27,693 nucleotides of DNA from JAGNRR01 sp964389575 (GTDB lineage: Bacteria > Bacteroidota > Bacteroidia > Chitinophagales > Chitinophagaceae): positions 1-27,693 of the forward strand of contig CAYMFF010000040.1 of the NCBI GenBank assembly GCA_964389575.1, in the 5' to 3' direction. The notes beneath the pieces were generated by a model, which made no database searches, was not told the DNA's origin, and saw only the letters and a list, made by a program, of their open reading frames with translations. This document shows, piece by piece, positions 1 to 7,924 of this stretch (position 1 is its first letter; each line of letters opens with the position of its first letter). A program made the translations under genes and the position numbers.

Positions 1-139
1 TGGGTAAGGGCTTGCACATATTGCCAGGGCCTACTTCGGTGTTTTTATCAAAGCATCTGTCATGCACTGGTGTGAGCGCTAGCTGTGCATTGGCATGCAC
101 ACTCAACAATAAGGTCAATATAAAAAGGGCTCTTTTCAC
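1..139 (-). CDS. Secreted protein, N-terminal part only (runs off the window)
   Basis: An open frame on the minus strand starts with GTG at 139-137 and is still open at base 1, giving 46 residues. It begins VKRALFILTLLLSVHANAQ, a typical Bacteroidota signal peptide with a likely signal peptidase I cut after ANA. The mature part starts QLALTPVHDRCF and includes cysteines near residues 33 and 42. An in-frame TAA lies a few codons upstream with no ATG between, so GTG is the only reasonable start. The preceding saccharopine dehydrogenase gene ends 40 bases upstream on the same strand, so the two may be co-transcribed. The fragment is too short to assign a family or function. Confidence 0.6.
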   Translation of the reverse strand, partial: MKRALFILTLLLSVHANAQLALTPVHDRCFDKNTEVGPGNMCKPLP

Positions 140-179
140 TGCCCTTAAAATTAATTAATAGTTTTCAAACTACGACTTC

Positions 180-1496
180 TTATTTCTCCTTAAACTCTAC
201 ACCGAATTCTTTCAACTCTTCCAATATTGGTTGGTAGACTGATTTCATTGTGGGAATTTGTACGCCAGTTAAATTTTCAAAGCCTTCCGTTAAAAATATT
301 TTGGTGAAAATGGCCATCGGTAAGCCTACACATTTGGCCATAGCCGTATCTTGTTGATTTTCGCCTTTTACTAATAAGCTACTTTCTAATTGTCTAGAAT
401 CTCCTTCTACGTCATATTCAATATCATGATGAAAAACCAACAGATCTTTATCCTCAGGGGCTAGTTTCCACTTTTCTTCAATCACTTTTTGCAACACCTT
501 TCCGGGTGCTTGAATTCCTTCGATTGGCACTTTTTCGTTAGAAGTAAAATCCAAAAACTGCACCATTTTTATCACTGAATCATCTGCTGATAACGTTTGG
601 AGTTTTTCTTCTAAACTTTCGCCATTAGTTGAATCCGTTACTTTAAAAAACCAATCATTCAAGGTCATTCCGCTGACATCAAATTCGTTTTTATCACTCG
701 TTAGTCCCAAATCAATAATAACGGCCCAAGCCTTTACAAACTCAGGGTGTCGCAAGGTGGCTCTTAAAATAGTGTGAGCATTTTCTAACTCATATTGATC
801 TTTGTATTTCAAGGAATCACGATTAGCGTAGGCCGACAACGTACCATATCCTTCAACGGCTACATCAGAACATTCTTTGTATAACTGTTCATAATCTCGG
901 TGATATTCTTTTTCATTCATTAAAAAAGTAGCGCCGCCACTACCTGCTCTTACAATGTTCCAAGGATTCCAAGAAACTTTGTAATGCCACGGGTTATTAT
1001 CACTTTCTGGAGCTACTAAGCCACCGCAATACGATTGAAATGAAGTCACCTTTCCACCTTCTGCTCGAATGTTATCGATTAGTTCCATAGCACTCATATG
1101 ATCAATACCAGGATCAGCACCCATTTCGTTCATTAGGACTATGCCAGCATCTTTCGCTGCCTGATCCAGCTTTTGTACTTCATCAGATACATACGAGGCA
1201 GTAACCAAATTAGTCCTATACTTTATACAATCATGGGCTACGTGAATATGTAAAAAAGCCGGTAACAAAGAAACCACAAAGTCTGCTTTGCGTACCTCTT
1301 CTTCCCGCTCTGAAGATTCCATGATATCCATTACCAAAGCTGCTGCATTAGGTCTGTTTTCAATTTTTTGTTCAATCAATGATTGATTGCGATCTGCTAT
1401 TATCACTTGCCAATCATTTGCCGGAGCACGATCTAGTAAGTAATCAATAAGCGCTGTAGCTGATTTGCCCGCACCTAGTATTAATATCCTTTTCAT
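180..1496 (-). CDS. Saccharopine dehydrogenase, glutamate-forming type
   Basis: This 438-residue cytosolic oxidoreductase interconverts saccharopine with glutamate and 2-aminoadipate semialdehyde. In bacteria lacking the fungal lysine pathway the role is usually lysine breakdown. A Rossmann nucleotide-binding loop, GAGKSA, lies at residues 8-13. The family signature GADPGIDH is at 126-133, close to the GLDPGIDH of LYS9-type enzymes, and YCGGLVAPESDNNP at 157-169 matches the substrate-domain signature. Length is close to yeast Lys9. The start is the first ATG, directly before the Rossmann strand. No lysine 2-oxoglutarate reductase half or aminoadipate semialdehyde dehydrogenase is seen nearby. 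The family call is firm. The direction (catabolic) and cofactor (NAD or NADP) are inferred. Confidence 0.9.
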   Translation of the reverse strand: MKRILILGAGKSATALIDYLLDRAPANDWQVIIADRNQSLIEQKIENRPNAAALVMDIMESSEREEEVRKADFVVSLLPAFLHIHVAHDCIKYRTNLVTASYVSDEVQKLDQAAKDAGIVLMNEMGADPGIDHMSAMELIDNIRAEGGKVTSFQSYCGGLVAPESDNNPWHYKVSWNPWNIVRAGSGGATFLMNEKEYHRDYEQLYKECSDVAVEGYGTLSAYANRDSLKYKDQYELENAHTILRATLRHPEFVKAWAVIIDLGLTSDKNEFDVSGMTLNDWFFKVTDSTNGESLEEKLQTLSADDSVIKMVQFLDFTSNEKVPIEGIQAPGKVLQKVIEEKWKLAPEDKDLLVFHHDIEYDVEGDSRQLESSLLVKGENQQDTAMAKCVGLPMAIFTKIFLTEGFENLTGVQIPTMKSVYQPILEELKEFGVEFKEK

Positions 1497-1528
1497 TTAT
1501 TATTAACTAAAAACTATTATAAAAACAG

Positions 1529-1536
1529 TACCTTTG
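1529..1536 (+). promoter_or_regulatory. Putative -7 promoter box TACCTTTG
   Basis: TACCTTTG matches the Bacteroidota primary-sigma -7 consensus TAnnTTTG exactly. It lies 28 bases before the ATG of the small lipoprotein gene at 1565, which fits a leader of about 20 bases for a lipoprotein-ytxJ transcript. No TTTG at the -33 position is evident, so support comes from the -7 match and position alone. Confidence 0.45.
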
Positions 1537-1564
1537 AAGCAAATAAACAGAAAGTAATCAGATA

Positions 1565-1699
1565 ATGAAAAAGAAAAACGCATTATTATTTTTAATTCTT
1601 TTCACCGTAACGGTTGCCATCTCTTCTTGCGCAACAAAAAAGAAATACGGTTGTCCTGAAAGAATCAGCCTTCCCTCTTTTATTCAGTTAATTAAGTAA
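1565..1699 (+). CDS. Very small lipoprotein (44 residues), ytxJ neighbour
   Basis: ATG at 1565 opens a 44-codon frame ending with TAA at 1697-1699. The product starts MKKKNALLFLILF and has a hydrophobic signal segment followed by a lipobox, AISSC, with the acylated cysteine at residue 22. The mature peptide is only 23 residues (CATKKKYGCPERISLP and on), is lysine-rich, and has a second cysteine at residue 30. It lies 15 bases upstream of ytxJ on the same strand, with a -7 box upstream, so the two probably share one transcript. Function is unknown. A tiny lipoprotein with a free cysteine next to a thiol-redox gene could be part of the same thiol response, but that is inference. Confidence 0.65.
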   Translation: MKKKNALLFLILFTVTVAISSCATKKKYGCPERISLPSFIQLIK

Positions 1700-1714
1700 A
1701 TTTTTACTCGTTCA

Positions 1715-2044
1715 ATGAACTGGTTAACACTAGATACTATGGGGCAATTAGACTCTATAGAAGAAAAAAGCACGAGTCAATCTGTGGTTATTTTTAAGCA
1801 TAGCACTCGATGTTCTATCAGCCATATGGCAAAAGGACGTTTGGATCGATATGATAATGGGAACACGGAATTTTATTATTTAGACTTAATTGCCCATAGA
1901 GATATCTCAAATGAAATTGCTTCTCGTTTTCAAGTGCACCATGAGTCTCCGCAAATTTTGATTATTAAAAATGGCGAATGCATCTATGCCGAAAGCCATA
2001 GTGGTATTATTGTGGACGAATTAGAAGAGCAATTAGAGGCTTAA
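1715..2044 (+). CDS. ytxJ: YtxJ-type monothiol bacilliredoxin (DUF2847)
   Basis: A 109-residue cytosolic thioredoxin-fold protein of the YtxJ/BrxC family. Members remove bacillithiol from S-bacillithiolated proteins through a single active cysteine. Here VIFKHSTRCSIS places that cysteine at residue 33 after the first strand, as in the family's TCPIS-like motif. The later block YLDLIAHRDISNEIASRF, then HESPQILIIKNGE, is characteristic of the family, with the cis-proline in SPQ. Many Bacteroidota make bacillithiol, so the role fits. It is likely co-transcribed with the small lipoprotein upstream. Its last 4 bases overlap the 3' end of convergent folB. Confidence 0.88.
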   Translation: MNWLTLDTMGQLDSIEEKSTSQSVVIFKHSTRCSISHMAKGRLDRYDNGNTEFYYLDLIAHRDISNEIASRFQVHHESPQILIIKNGECIYAESHSGIIVDELEEQLEA

Positions 2045-2373
2045 TAATTTTTTTCAAGAATTACCTCACTACTATCCACCACAGCTTGTAATGGTGGATT
2101 TTTCTTACGAATAGAAATAAATAAATAATCGCAAGGCTTGATACGTTTCACGATTTCCTTTTCTATTTCAGCAATTAAGGTTTCCAAATAATCCATTCTG
2201 CTGGAAAATTTATCTTTTACGATATCCAGCAAATCGGCATAATCGATAAATGCTTTTTCATCCTTCGCCCCTACTTTGATATTTACGATAAACTCATTCC
2301 CCAATTTTTGCTCTTCAGCAAAAGCACCATGATAGGCAACAAAGGAGATATTACTCAAGGAAACGTATAACAT
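2041..2373 (-). CDS. folB: Dihydroneopterin aldolase
   Basis: A 110-residue folate-pathway enzyme that cleaves 7,8-dihydroneopterin to 6-hydroxymethyl-dihydropterin and glycolaldehyde, normally as an octamer in the cytosol. Visible family features are the N-terminal strand with AYHGAFAEEQKLGNEF (residues 13-28, containing the conserved substrate-binding glutamate near 20-21), the DYADL segment at 44-48, and the catalytic lysine in SIRKKNPPL (about 90-91). Length is usual for FolB. It is the last gene of the minus-strand run, 5 bases after the cytochrome/beta-propeller lipoprotein gene, and overlaps the end of ytxJ tail to tail by 4 bases. Confidence 0.88.
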   Translation of the reverse strand: MLYVSLSNISFVAYHGAFAEEQKLGNEFIVNIKVGAKDEKAFIDYADLLDIVKDKFSSRMDYLETLIAEIEKEIVKRIKPCDYLFISIRKKNPPLQAVVDSSEVILEKNY

Positions 2374-2378
2374 AGAAT

Positions 2379-3854
2379 TTATTTGCTAATGATGACTGCA
2401 TATGGATCTACTGATAATTCTTGCGGACCAACGGTTTGTTCCCAAGTATTGATATCAAAAACTTCGAAGTATCCATTACGACTTCCACATTCAGAAACGT
2501 GGTGCGGCGGCGGACCCGATGACTCGGCGTTTCGACTAGCCACATATAACTCGTCCGAAGCATCATTTACAATCATACCATGCGGTTGAAAAAACTTGCC
2601 GAACAAGGTTTTTACATTTTCTAAGGTCCCCATGTCGATGACATCAACGGAACCTTTTAAAATTGGGAAAGTAGGATTTGGCTCCTCACTGCAACTGACA
2701 AATAATAAATTCTTGGATTCGCTAATTGCGAATTCCAATGGAAATTTACCTACGGGTATCACTTTTAATAAGGTATCAGCACTAGCATCAAAAACTCTGA
2801 CTTCATTACTACTTTGACAAGTAAAGAAATACTTGCTTCTATCCGGACTAAAAATTACTTCATGAGGATCATACGTATTGCTGGCAAAATTAGGAGCCTG
2901 ACCTTTTACTAAACTGATAGCATCATTACGAAACGCACCCGGTATGAATCGATAGAACGTGTTTCCAAACTGAGAAGTCACGTACAATGTATCTCCTGTA
3001 GCTGAGATTTCTATCCCATGAGGGGCATCAAACAGTTTAGGATTGTTTGCATACATAAAATCTAAACTCATCGTTTGCGTATTGATTTTAGCAATTCTTC
3101 CTCCGGACAAATCAGAAACATAAGCCGTGTTGCCATCATCAGTTAATTTAATAACATTCCATGCTCCTTCTCCTAACTGAACCTCTCCAACCATTTTCCC
3201 GGTGCTGGTTTCAAACTTTTGAACAACTTCACCAGCAGTGAAACAAGCATACCAAAATCGGCCATCGCCACTCATATCTAAAAAATGTGGCGTTTCAATA
3301 GCATCGGTTTTACCGATAGTAATGTAGCGCATGATTAATTTAGTCTTATCGTCTATTATGGCAACTACGTCACAACCTTGATTAGAGATAAATACTTTTT
3401 TTCGCGTGGTAAAATCATAATCAAAAGGAATTTCACCCTGATCATTTTTGCATCCGTCTTCTATCCATGATTTAATGGTTAGTACTTCTTCGCGCGTCAA
3501 CTTATCACCATTAATAGGCATTTGAGGCTCAGCTGATAAACCTAAATCTTCATACGAATTGATAAACTGAAAAAGAGAGGAAAACTCAGGGCGGAACGGA
3601 ATCACCACACTGCCACTCACTCCCCCTTTGTAAACCAAATTACTCCATGAGGTGAGATTTAAACCCGCTGCATTTTGAAAACTCTTGTCATTATGACATC
3701 CAGCAGTGGCACATTTATTTTCAAATATTCGCTGAACCTCGGTTGGAAAACCGCCTTTAGTATTTAAAATTTGGGGGTCTTTTTTACACGAATAAAAAAA
3801 CAATAAAAAAGCTAAGGCTGTAACTAGAGTTCCTATTGAAATTTTTATTTTCAT
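2379..3854 (-). CDS. Lipoprotein with cytochrome c-like domain and YncE-like beta-propeller
   Basis: The 491-residue product starts with a lipoprotein signal (lipobox FFYSC, cysteine 23). Residues about 36-135 resemble a small cytochrome c domain. The haem-attachment motif is CATAGCH (48-54), which has four residues between the cysteines instead of two. A methionine in PQMP near 112 is a plausible sixth ligand, and the segment ends with the KSWIEDGC helix. Residues about 150-491 form repeated beta-propeller blades of the YVTN/YncE type (for example DGNTAYVSDLSGGRIAKI, GDTLYVTSQFGN, NLLFVSCSEEP). Motif PPPHHVSECGS near the C-terminus has clustered His and Cys of unknown role. It lies 10 bases after trxB. 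Substrate and electron partner are unknown. The CcmE/CcmF genes in this window could serve its haem attachment. Confidence 0.75.
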   Translation of the reverse strand: MKIKISIGTLVTALAFLLFFYSCKKDPQILNTKGGFPTEVQRIFENKCATAGCHNDKSFQNAAGLNLTSWSNLVYKGGVSGSVVIPFRPEFSSLFQFINSYEDLGLSAEPQMPINGDKLTREEVLTIKSWIEDGCKNDQGEIPFDYDFTTRKKVFISNQGCDVVAIIDDKTKLIMRYITIGKTDAIETPHFLDMSGDGRFWYACFTAGEVVQKFETSTGKMVGEVQLGEGAWNVIKLTDDGNTAYVSDLSGGRIAKINTQTMSLDFMYANNPKLFDAPHGIEISATGDTLYVTSQFGNTFYRFIPGAFRNDAISLVKGQAPNFASNTYDPHEVIFSPDRSKYFFTCQSSNEVRVFDASADTLLKVIPVGKFPLEFAISESKNLLFVSCSEEPNPTFPILKGSVDVIDMGTLENVKTLFGKFFQPHGMIVNDASDELYVASRNAESSGPPPHHVSECGSRNGYFEVFDINTWEQTVGPQELSVDPYAVIISK

Positions 3855-3864
3855 ATTCTACTTA

Positions 3865-4809
3865 CTAATGTAACCCTTTTTCACTTAACCAACGTTCGGC
3901 ATCTAAAGCCGCTTGACAACCTGACCCAGCTGCTGTAACGGCCTGACGATATATTTTATCTTGCAGGTCTCCACAACAAAACAATCCTTCTACATTTGTT
4001 TTACTAGTGCCAGGCGTCGTTTTCACATAGCCTGCATCGTCCATATCCACCATTCCTTTCAGTAAATCAGAATTAGGCTTATGCCCTATCGCAACAAAAA
4101 AGGCATCTAACTTTATTTCTTGTGTTTCTCCCGTTTTATTATTCTTCACTCGAACGCCTTCCACCTTTTTCTCTCCAAGGACTTCATCGGTTTCAGTATT
4201 CCAATATACTTTAATATTCTCAGTAGCATTTACTCGATCTGCCATTACCGCAGAAGCGCGCATCTCATCTCTTCTCACAAACATATGAACCGTAGGACAA
4301 AGCTTAGAAAGATATAACGCTTCTTCAGCAGCTGTATCACCTGCTCCTACAATCGCTACTTCTTTTCCTTTGAAAAAGAAACCATCACAAACAGCGCAAG
4401 CACTCACTCCACTGCCGTTTAATCGAGTTTCACTTTCTATACCCAACCACTTAGCAGAAGCCCCGGTAGCCATAATAACAGCATCAGCTTCTATTACTTT
4501 TTCTTCATCTACTTCTACCTTAAACGGACGACTACTCGCATCAATTTTGGTAACCATGCCATATCGGATATCTGTGCCCATACGACCTGCTTGTTTTTCA
4601 AAATCTTGCATCATTTGAGGTCCCATAATCCCATCAGGATAACCAGGATAATTTTCTACATCCGTTGTAATCATTAACTGACCACCTGGTTGAATCCCTT
4701 GATACATTAAGGGTTTCATATTGGCTCTTGCCGCATAAATAGCTGCTGTGTACCCCGCAGGACCAGAACCCACTATCATTACTTTTACTTTTTCAATTTC
4801 TTCGCTCAT
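3865..4809 (-). CDS. trxB: Thioredoxin-disulfide reductase
   Basis: A 314-residue cytosolic flavoenzyme that transfers electrons from NADPH through FAD to thioredoxin. The FAD-binding motif GSGPAGYTAA is at residues 14-23, the redox pair CAVC at 138-141, and the NADPH-binding loop GAGDTAAEEA at 155-164. The C-terminal FAD signature ends with CCGDLQDKIYRQAVTAAGSG. Length and domain order are those of standard low-molecular-weight TrxB. It follows the DUF4249 gene by 30 bases and precedes the cytochrome lipoprotein by 10, in a likely operon with folB. With ytxJ nearby, two thiol-redox genes lie within 3 kb. Confidence 0.95.
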   Translation of the reverse strand: MSEEIEKVKVMIVGSGPAGYTAAIYAARANMKPLMYQGIQPGGQLMITTDVENYPGYPDGIMGPQMMQDFEKQAGRMGTDIRYGMVTKIDASSRPFKVEVDEEKVIEADAVIMATGASAKWLGIESETRLNGSGVSACAVCDGFFFKGKEVAIVGAGDTAAEEALYLSKLCPTVHMFVRRDEMRASAVMADRVNATENIKVYWNTETDEVLGEKKVEGVRVKNNKTGETQEIKLDAFFVAIGHKPNSDLLKGMVDMDDAGYVKTTPGTSKTNVEGLFCCGDLQDKIYRQAVTAAGSGCQAALDAERWLSEKGLH

Positions 4810-4839
4810 TCGTTTTTTTATTATTTATTATAGTCGAAA

Positions 4840-5745
4840 TTATTCTTCATTAATTACAGAATTGTATGCATTCCCAAAACCTGACCAAACACCAAAAGCT
4901 CCGTTACTAACGTTTGACTGAACTTGAATTGGTGCTGCAAAAGGATTCCCGACACTGCCTTCGGCAAATTCTAATGTTTTCCAGAAATCATAAGCTCCGG
5001 CATCCATGGCAGAGAGTTTTATCTGGATGGTATCTCCTGGGAGGGAATAACTATTTACATCATCAAATTCATTTATCGACGAATCTTGACCATCCCAGGC
5101 CAGAAATAAATCAGCAGGTAAGGTTTTACCATTAATAAAAACATCATCGAAACGAGATGTAAATGGTTCTAAAAAATCATCTTGCTCATAACCATTTCCA
5201 TTCCGTTTGGTAAAATATTTATAATAATTACCAATAGTATCAGGGTCTGTAAACAAAGCCACCAACTGAAAGTAATTTTCTGGATTAAATCGTGGTCGTG
5301 CCTCGAAATATAATGAATCCAAACCATCACAAGCCGGTATAGTGGCGGTTGCCTCATACAGCTCATTGTCTAACGTAATCTCTAGTTTATACGTATGGTT
5401 TGTTTTTCCTGTTTGAAAATCAGGAAACAATGGATCTGAATTCTGAATGGTATAAAATGTTATGGGATCGATTGTTATGGGAAACAATTGAATTCTTTTG
5501 TTATCCGTTAAGTCAGTTACCCAAACTTCTGCGTCGGTAACAAATTGGATATTATCAAATTTTATTTTGTCAAAAAAACCAACCGTTTTGGTTAACACAA
5601 CTCCGGGTTGTTGATCGTTTGCAATAGAACCTTCTACGACCAGCTTCGGTTCGCTTTCTTGCAAAGGGATATTAATTTCTTTTTCACAAGACATAATCGC
5701 ACAGACTGTCAATCCTAAAAACAATTGTAGCCATGAAAATTTCAT
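4840..5745 (-). CDS. DUF4249 family lipoprotein
   Basis: About 301 residues from the ATG at 5745-5743. A GTG two codons upstream (5751) is less likely because it overlaps the -7 promoter box, and the ATG directly precedes a lipoprotein signal, MKFSWLQLFLGLTVCAIMSC (cysteine 20). The mature part begins EKEINIPLQESEPKLVVEGSI, typical of DUF4249, followed by VLTKTVGFFD and a beta-rich body. It ends FGVWSGFGNAYNSVINEE. DUF4249 genes commonly sit beside a TonB-dependent receptor and are thought to be cell-surface accessory lipoproteins. No receptor is present here, although tonB is just upstream. It appears to be first in the operon with trxB. The exact function is unknown. Confidence 0.8.
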   Translation of the reverse strand: MKFSWLQLFLGLTVCAIMSCEKEINIPLQESEPKLVVEGSIANDQQPGVVLTKTVGFFDKIKFDNIQFVTDAEVWVTDLTDNKRIQLFPITIDPITFYTIQNSDPLFPDFQTGKTNHTYKLEITLDNELYEATATIPACDGLDSLYFEARPRFNPENYFQLVALFTDPDTIGNYYKYFTKRNGNGYEQDDFLEPFTSRFDDVFINGKTLPADLFLAWDGQDSSINEFDDVNSYSLPGDTIQIKLSAMDAGAYDFWKTLEFAEGSVGNPFAAPIQVQSNVSNGAFGVWSGFGNAYNSVINEE

Positions 5746-5750
5746 AGCCA

Positions 5751-5758
5751 CAAAAGTA
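5751..5758 (-). promoter_or_regulatory. Putative -7 box TACTTTTG before DUF4249-trxB operon
   Basis: Read on the minus strand, TACTTTTG fits TAnnTTTG. It ends 5 bases before the ATG at 5745, so transcription would begin at or next to the start codon. This supports choosing that ATG over the GTG at 5751, which lies inside the box. No good -33 element is seen. Confidence 0.4.
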
Positions 5759-5804
5759 GGACGAATCCAATAAATAGAATCGTTAATTCTGTTTGAATTA
5801 GAAC

Positions 5805-6653
5805 TTATAATTCGAACTTAACCGGCAATACAAATGAAACATTTACCTTATGTCCATCTTGAGTACCTGGCGTCCATGCAGGCATTGTTTTAATGACTCG
5901 AATGGCTTCTCTTTCGCATCCCATTCCCAATCCTTTTAATACTTTAATATCAGAAATCAACCCCTTCGTATTTACTACGAACTGAACAAAAACGGTTCCT
6001 TCTAAACCCATACTAGATGCCCCTTTAGGATAATTCATTTTACTTCTCAAATACTCAATCATTGCATCCTCGCCACCTGGAAATTCTGGCATCACTTCTG
6101 GAATTTCCATAGGCTCCATTGAAATATTAGTGGGCTCCTGCGTTGGCGCCACGGCTGGGCCACCACCAGAGGCAGTGGGTTGAATAGTGTTCGTTGGATC
6201 ATTTCCCGTACCGCCAGTGCCAGCTAATTCAGGATTAGTTGTGGTGGGACCGTCAAATAAATTTGGCGGTGCAATAGTTTTCAATTCCTCTTCCTTTTCT
6301 TCTATAGGTTGATCTAAAACCTCATGTCTCACAATTTCTGTGGGAATAGTTGGAGTGGTTGTTTCTAAAGCCGGTGCACCAGCAGGAGGCAATGTGCAAA
6401 TAATTTCGACATCACCGAGTGGTTTAATTTCATCGTGCACACTCGTTGGTGGATGAATGGCCAATGGCAAATCGGGCTCGGGCAACACTTGCTGTAAGCC
6501 ATAAATCAGTAAAATGCTTAATACTGCATAGCCCATAGCTTGCTTGGCGCGGGAAGCATAGTTTTTACGCAAAGCATATGCGCCATAGTTTTTGTTTTTA
6601 CCTCTGAAAAGAATATCTAGAAGTTCTGTTTCTAAAAAATTTAGATTTTGCAT
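5805..6653 (-). CDS. tonB: TonB family energy transducer
   Basis: A 282-residue inner-membrane protein that couples the ExbBD proton channel to outer-membrane receptors. The N-terminus MQNLNFLETELLDILFRGKNKNYGAYALRKNY is split by function: cytoplasmic residues 1-39 carry the NYGAYALR motif common in Bacteroidota TonB proteins, and one membrane helix follows at about 40-53. Residues 54-185 are rich in proline, threonine and glycine, the periplasm-spanning linker. The C-terminal TonB domain (about 188-282) has MPEFPGGEDAMIEYL, the YP block, GTVFVQFVVNTKG and FVLPVKFEL. No exbB or exbD is in the window. It is transcribed toward the DUF4249 operon, 59 bases away, and divergently from pntAA. Confidence 0.9.
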   Translation of the reverse strand: MQNLNFLETELLDILFRGKNKNYGAYALRKNYASRAKQAMGYAVLSILLIYGLQQVLPEPDLPLAIHPPTSVHDEIKPLGDVEIICTLPPAGAPALETTTPTIPTEIVRHEVLDQPIEEKEEELKTIAPPNLFDGPTTTNPELAGTGGTGNDPTNTIQPTASGGGPAVAPTQEPTNISMEPMEIPEVMPEFPGGEDAMIEYLRSKMNYPKGASSMGLEGTVFVQFVVNTKGLISDIKVLKGLGMGCEREAIRVIKTMPAWTPGTQDGHKVNVSFVLPVKFEL

Positions 6654-6810
6654 GTAAATAGAATATTGGTGAAGTAACTCTATTGCATAAATGAAGTAAG
6701 TTTTAGTAAAGTAAATTTTCTACATACTATGATTAGAACGAGTTCAAAGACTAAAGATTATTTATAATTTGTCATTTTTTTGTAATAAGTTTATGATGCT
6801 ATTAATAATT

Positions 6811-7923
6811 ATGATTTTAGGCATTTTAAAAGAACCCGCAATAGACAATCGAGTATCGGCTCTTCCCGAAAGCGTAACTCAATTTATTTCACTAGGATTT
6901 GATGTCTTGGTAGAGCAACAAGCTGGTGCATCTTCTTTTGCTAGTGATGCTTCCTATAAAGAAGCTGGCGCTAAAGTGCATAGCAGGTCCGAAATAATTG
7001 ACCAAGCAGATATTTTACTTTCTATCAATCCCACAGAGGATGAGATAAAAAATAAAACGATTATTGGAACCTACTTCCCTATTAACGATTTTGAAATGGC
7101 GAATAAAGTGGCCGCGAATAATAATATTCTATTCAGTATGGACAATATTCCGAGAACCACACGAGCACAATCTATGGATGTTCTTAGTTCTCAAGCAAAC
7201 ATTGCCGGTTACAAATCCGTTTTATTAGCGGCTGCAAATTATAGTCGCTATTTCCCTATGTTTATGACTGCGGCTGGAAGTATCCGACCAGCAAAAGTCT
7301 TAATTTTAGGAGCTGGTGTGGCGGGACTTCAAGCCATTGCCACTGCCAGAAGATTAGGTTCTGTGGTAGAAGTATTTGATACGCGCCCAGCAGTAAAAGA
7401 AGAAGTCAAAAGCCTAGGTGCAAAATTTGTGGAGGTAGAAGGTGCCGCAGATGCGAGCGCTGCTGGTGGATATGCTGTAGAACAAAGTGAGGAGTATAAA
7501 CAAAAACAAACTGCTATGGTAGCGGAGCATGCCAGCAAAGCAGATATTATTATTACCACGGCTCAAATTCCAGGACGCCAAGCGCCACTTTTGGTAACAG
7601 AAGAAACCTTGAGCAATATGAAATCAGGAAGTGTGGTCATTGACTTAGCAGCTAGCACGGGAGGAAATTGTGCTAAGACGGAAAACAATAAAACGATTCT
7701 TCATGATGGTATTACTATCATTGGGGACTCTAATTTGGCTTCAACTATGCCATCAGATGCCAGCAAATTATACGGAAAAAATATACTCAATTTCTTGAAA
7801 CTATTTTTTGACAAAGAAGGAAATTTCAACATGGATTTTGAAGATGACTTAATCCTAGGAACTTGTATTTGCAAGGACGGAAAAATCATCAACGAACGAA
7901 TATTAAATGCAATGAACAAATAA
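6811..7923 (+). CDS. pntAA: NAD(P) transhydrogenase subunit alpha part 1 (soluble, NAD-binding)
   Basis: The cytosolic NAD(H)-binding domain I of the proton-translocating transhydrogenase, which makes NADPH from NADH using the proton gradient. I place the start at ATG 6811 (370 residues, MILGILKEPAIDNRV), because the family begins directly with this strand. The open frame extends to ATG 6769, but those 14 residues resemble nothing in the family. The nucleotide loop GAGVAGLQA is at about 167-175, followed by the acidic DTRPAVKEEVKSLGAKF block. The three-subunit arrangement (split alpha) is like that of Rhodospirillum. The next gene, pntAB, begins 1 base after the stop codon. Confidence 0.92.
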   Translation: MILGILKEPAIDNRVSALPESVTQFISLGFDVLVEQQAGASSFASDASYKEAGAKVHSRSEIIDQADILLSINPTEDEIKNKTIIGTYFPINDFEMANKVAANNNILFSMDNIPRTTRAQSMDVLSSQANIAGYKSVLLAAANYSRYFPMFMTAAGSIRPAKVLILGAGVAGLQAIATARRLGSVVEVFDTRPAVKEEVKSLGAKFVEVEGAADASAAGGYAVEQSEEYKQKQTAMVAEHASKADIIITTAQIPGRQAPLLVTEETLSNMKSGSVVIDLAASTGGNCAKTENNKTILHDGITIIGDSNLASTMPSDASKLYGKNILNFLKLFFDKEGNFNMDFEDDLILGTCICKDGKIINERILNAMNK

Positions 7924-7924
7924 T

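Noticed and set aside
6769..6810. N-terminal extension of pntAA
   Set aside because: The 14 extra residues have no counterpart in the family, whose proteins begin with the strand that follows ATG 6811.
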